From Polyangiaceae bacterium (GTDB lineage Bacteria; Myxococcota_A; Polyangia; Polyangiales; Polyangiaceae), in assembly GCA_022447485.1 (NCBI GenBank), contig JAKVCH010000120.1:1-8242 (forward strand): DNA of 8,242 nucleotides, given 5' to 3'. A program made the position numbers and the translations under genes. Each line of letters begins with the position of its first letter. Within the stretch, counting starts at the first letter, position 1. Shown here piece after piece: positions 7,530 through 8,242 of the stretch. The notes below the pieces were generated by a model. The model was not told the origin of the DNA. It saw only the letters and a list, made by a program, of their open reading frames with translations, and searched no databases.

Positions 7530-8120
7530 ATGCAGGGAGAAAGGCCGGAACCGACAGAAGAGCTCCAGTTAGTTGAGCTACCTCAAGCTTATCGGCTCGT
7601 AGCTAGGGGGGCCTTTGGTGAAAGAGTTCGCAGGTTAAGGTGTCATGAGAGTTTGATTCTTGGAAGCGCGTCGGAGGTCGACTGGCAATTAGATGACACG
7701 ACGATATCGGGCCCGCATTGTCGGGTTGTTTGGAGGGCGGGAGGCCTCGATGTTTGCGATCTAGAGAGCACAAATGGGCTGCTTGTGGGGAGTTTGCGAG
7801 TTACTCAGGCCCGCCTTTGTGGTGCTGGGGCAGTGATCATGCTGGGGCGCGTGAGTTTAACTCTTGAGCGAGTTTTGAATCGAAGAGCTTCTCAAAGCGC
7901 GGGGCGTTGGGGATTGATGGGTGAATCCGCGAAAATGAGGCGTCTACGGCAAGAGATTAGTGAGTTCGCCCGCCTTTCGGCTCCGGTGCTGATTACTGGG
8001 GAGTCGGGGACCGGGAAAGATTTAGTCGCAAGAGCCTTGCATGAAGCCTCGGGCCGTAGCGGTGATTATGTGGCTCTTAATGCCGCTGCCTTGCCTGAAA
8101 CAATGTTGGACGCTCCATAA
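7530..8120 (+). CDS. FHA-domain sigma-54 activator, truncated within the AAA+ core
   Basis: The first 196 residues of an enhancer-binding-type regulator. Residues about 21-113 are an FHA domain, a phosphothreonine-binding module: G45-S46, the S-x-x-H signature at 60-63, and D-L-E-S-T-N-G at 77-83. Residues about 129-196 start a sigma-54 interaction AAA+ domain: M-G-E-S-x-x-M at 130-136, the Walker A motif G-E-S-G-T-G-K-D at 157-164, and Y-V-A-L-N-A-A-A-L-P-E at 180-190. In the family the next segment is E-L-F-G-H-E-x-G-A-F-T-G-A, but here a Pro and a TAA follow Leu-Asp-Ala. The GAFTGA loop, Walker B, sensors and any DNA-binding helix-turn-helix are missing, and no other frame restores them. 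FHA-sigma-54 activators normally link Ser/Thr kinase signalling to transcription and are common in Myxococcota. As written it could bind a phosphopeptide but not remodel sigma-54 polymerase. It is a pseudogene, a natural truncation or an assembly chimera; I cannot tell which. The ATG at 7530 is the only good start before the FHA domain. Confidence 0.82.
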   Translation: MQGERPEPTEELQLVELPQAYRLVARGAFGERVRRLRCHESLILGSASEVDWQLDDTTISGPHCRVVWRAGGLDVCDLESTNGLLVGSLRVTQARLCGAGAVIMLGRVSLTLERVLNRRASQSAGRWGLMGESAKMRRLRQEISEFARLSAPVLITGESGTGKDLVARALHEASGRSGDYVALNAAALPETMLDAP

Positions 8121-8242
8121 AATCACCTTACCCCTCCGGCAAAGAACGACAGTCTTATCATCCCCCACTCATCATCGACTCAAAAAACAAACACACCCGC
8201 TCATCTCTTCCCTCCTTTGCTCTTCCCCGAAGGCTGCCCTGA
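8121..8242. other. C-rich, G-poor terminal tract of unknown nature
   Basis: Counting bases gives 50 C, 13 G, 32 A and 27 T on the given strand. The preceding coding sequence is G-rich on that strand, so the strand bias flips at or near the break in the AAA+ gene. Two forward frames stay open for about 40 codons, but neither resembles AAA+ sequence. On the reverse strand a 27-codon open frame enters from the right edge and ends at 8158, and AAAGGAGG stands six bases before an ATG that opens only ten codons. I recognise no product. It could be the edge of unrelated sequence, a rearranged segment or a misassembled end. Confidence 0.5.

Noticed and set aside
8158..8241. Reverse-strand 27-codon frame entering from the right edge
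   Set aside because: Too short and without a recognisable motif to be called a gene; mentioned only as context for the terminal tract.

Overview
The window looks like a fragment, possibly a whole contig, from a deltaproteobacterial-type predator or social bacterium (Myxococcota, Bradymonadales or a relative). Three things point there: a giant cytoplasmic-type TPR protein with about 21 long modules and an M48-like C-terminal region, an FHA domain fused to a sigma-54 activator AAA+ module, and base composition of roughly half GC. This assignment is inference from family content; no rRNA or other marker is present.

Layout. Positions 2-5920 (+) are almost entirely one gene, a TPR protein of more than 1,970 residues whose 5' end lies outside the window. 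It ends at a strong hairpin terminator (about 5927-5951). Next is a small, probably singly transcribed SRPBCC (START-like) lipid or ligand-binding protein at 6047-6526 (+), with a possible promoter just upstream. A 211-base gap without a convincing gene follows. An outer-membrane beta-barrel protein with a signal peptide lies on the opposite strand (7472 to 6738). It is divergently arranged, 57 bases apart, from an FHA-sigma-54 activator gene beginning at 7530 (+). That gene stops at 8120, immediately after the part of the AAA+ core that precedes the GAFTGA loop, so it is broken or wrongly joined. The last 122 bases (8121-8242) are C-rich and G-poor, unlike the coding sequence before them, and resemble no sigma-54 AAA+ sequence in any frame.

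How the genes relate. Nothing forces them into one pathway. The TPR gene is closed off by its own terminator and the SRPBCC gene appears to be its own unit. The beta-barrel gene and the FHA regulator share one short intergenic region, so they could be co-regulated, but no operator is obvious. I see no mobile element, CRISPR array, tRNA or rRNA. The points most worth a second look are the degenerate peptidase-like C-terminus of the TPR giant, the acidic insert that splits one of its repeats, and the abrupt end of the FHA-AAA+ gene.
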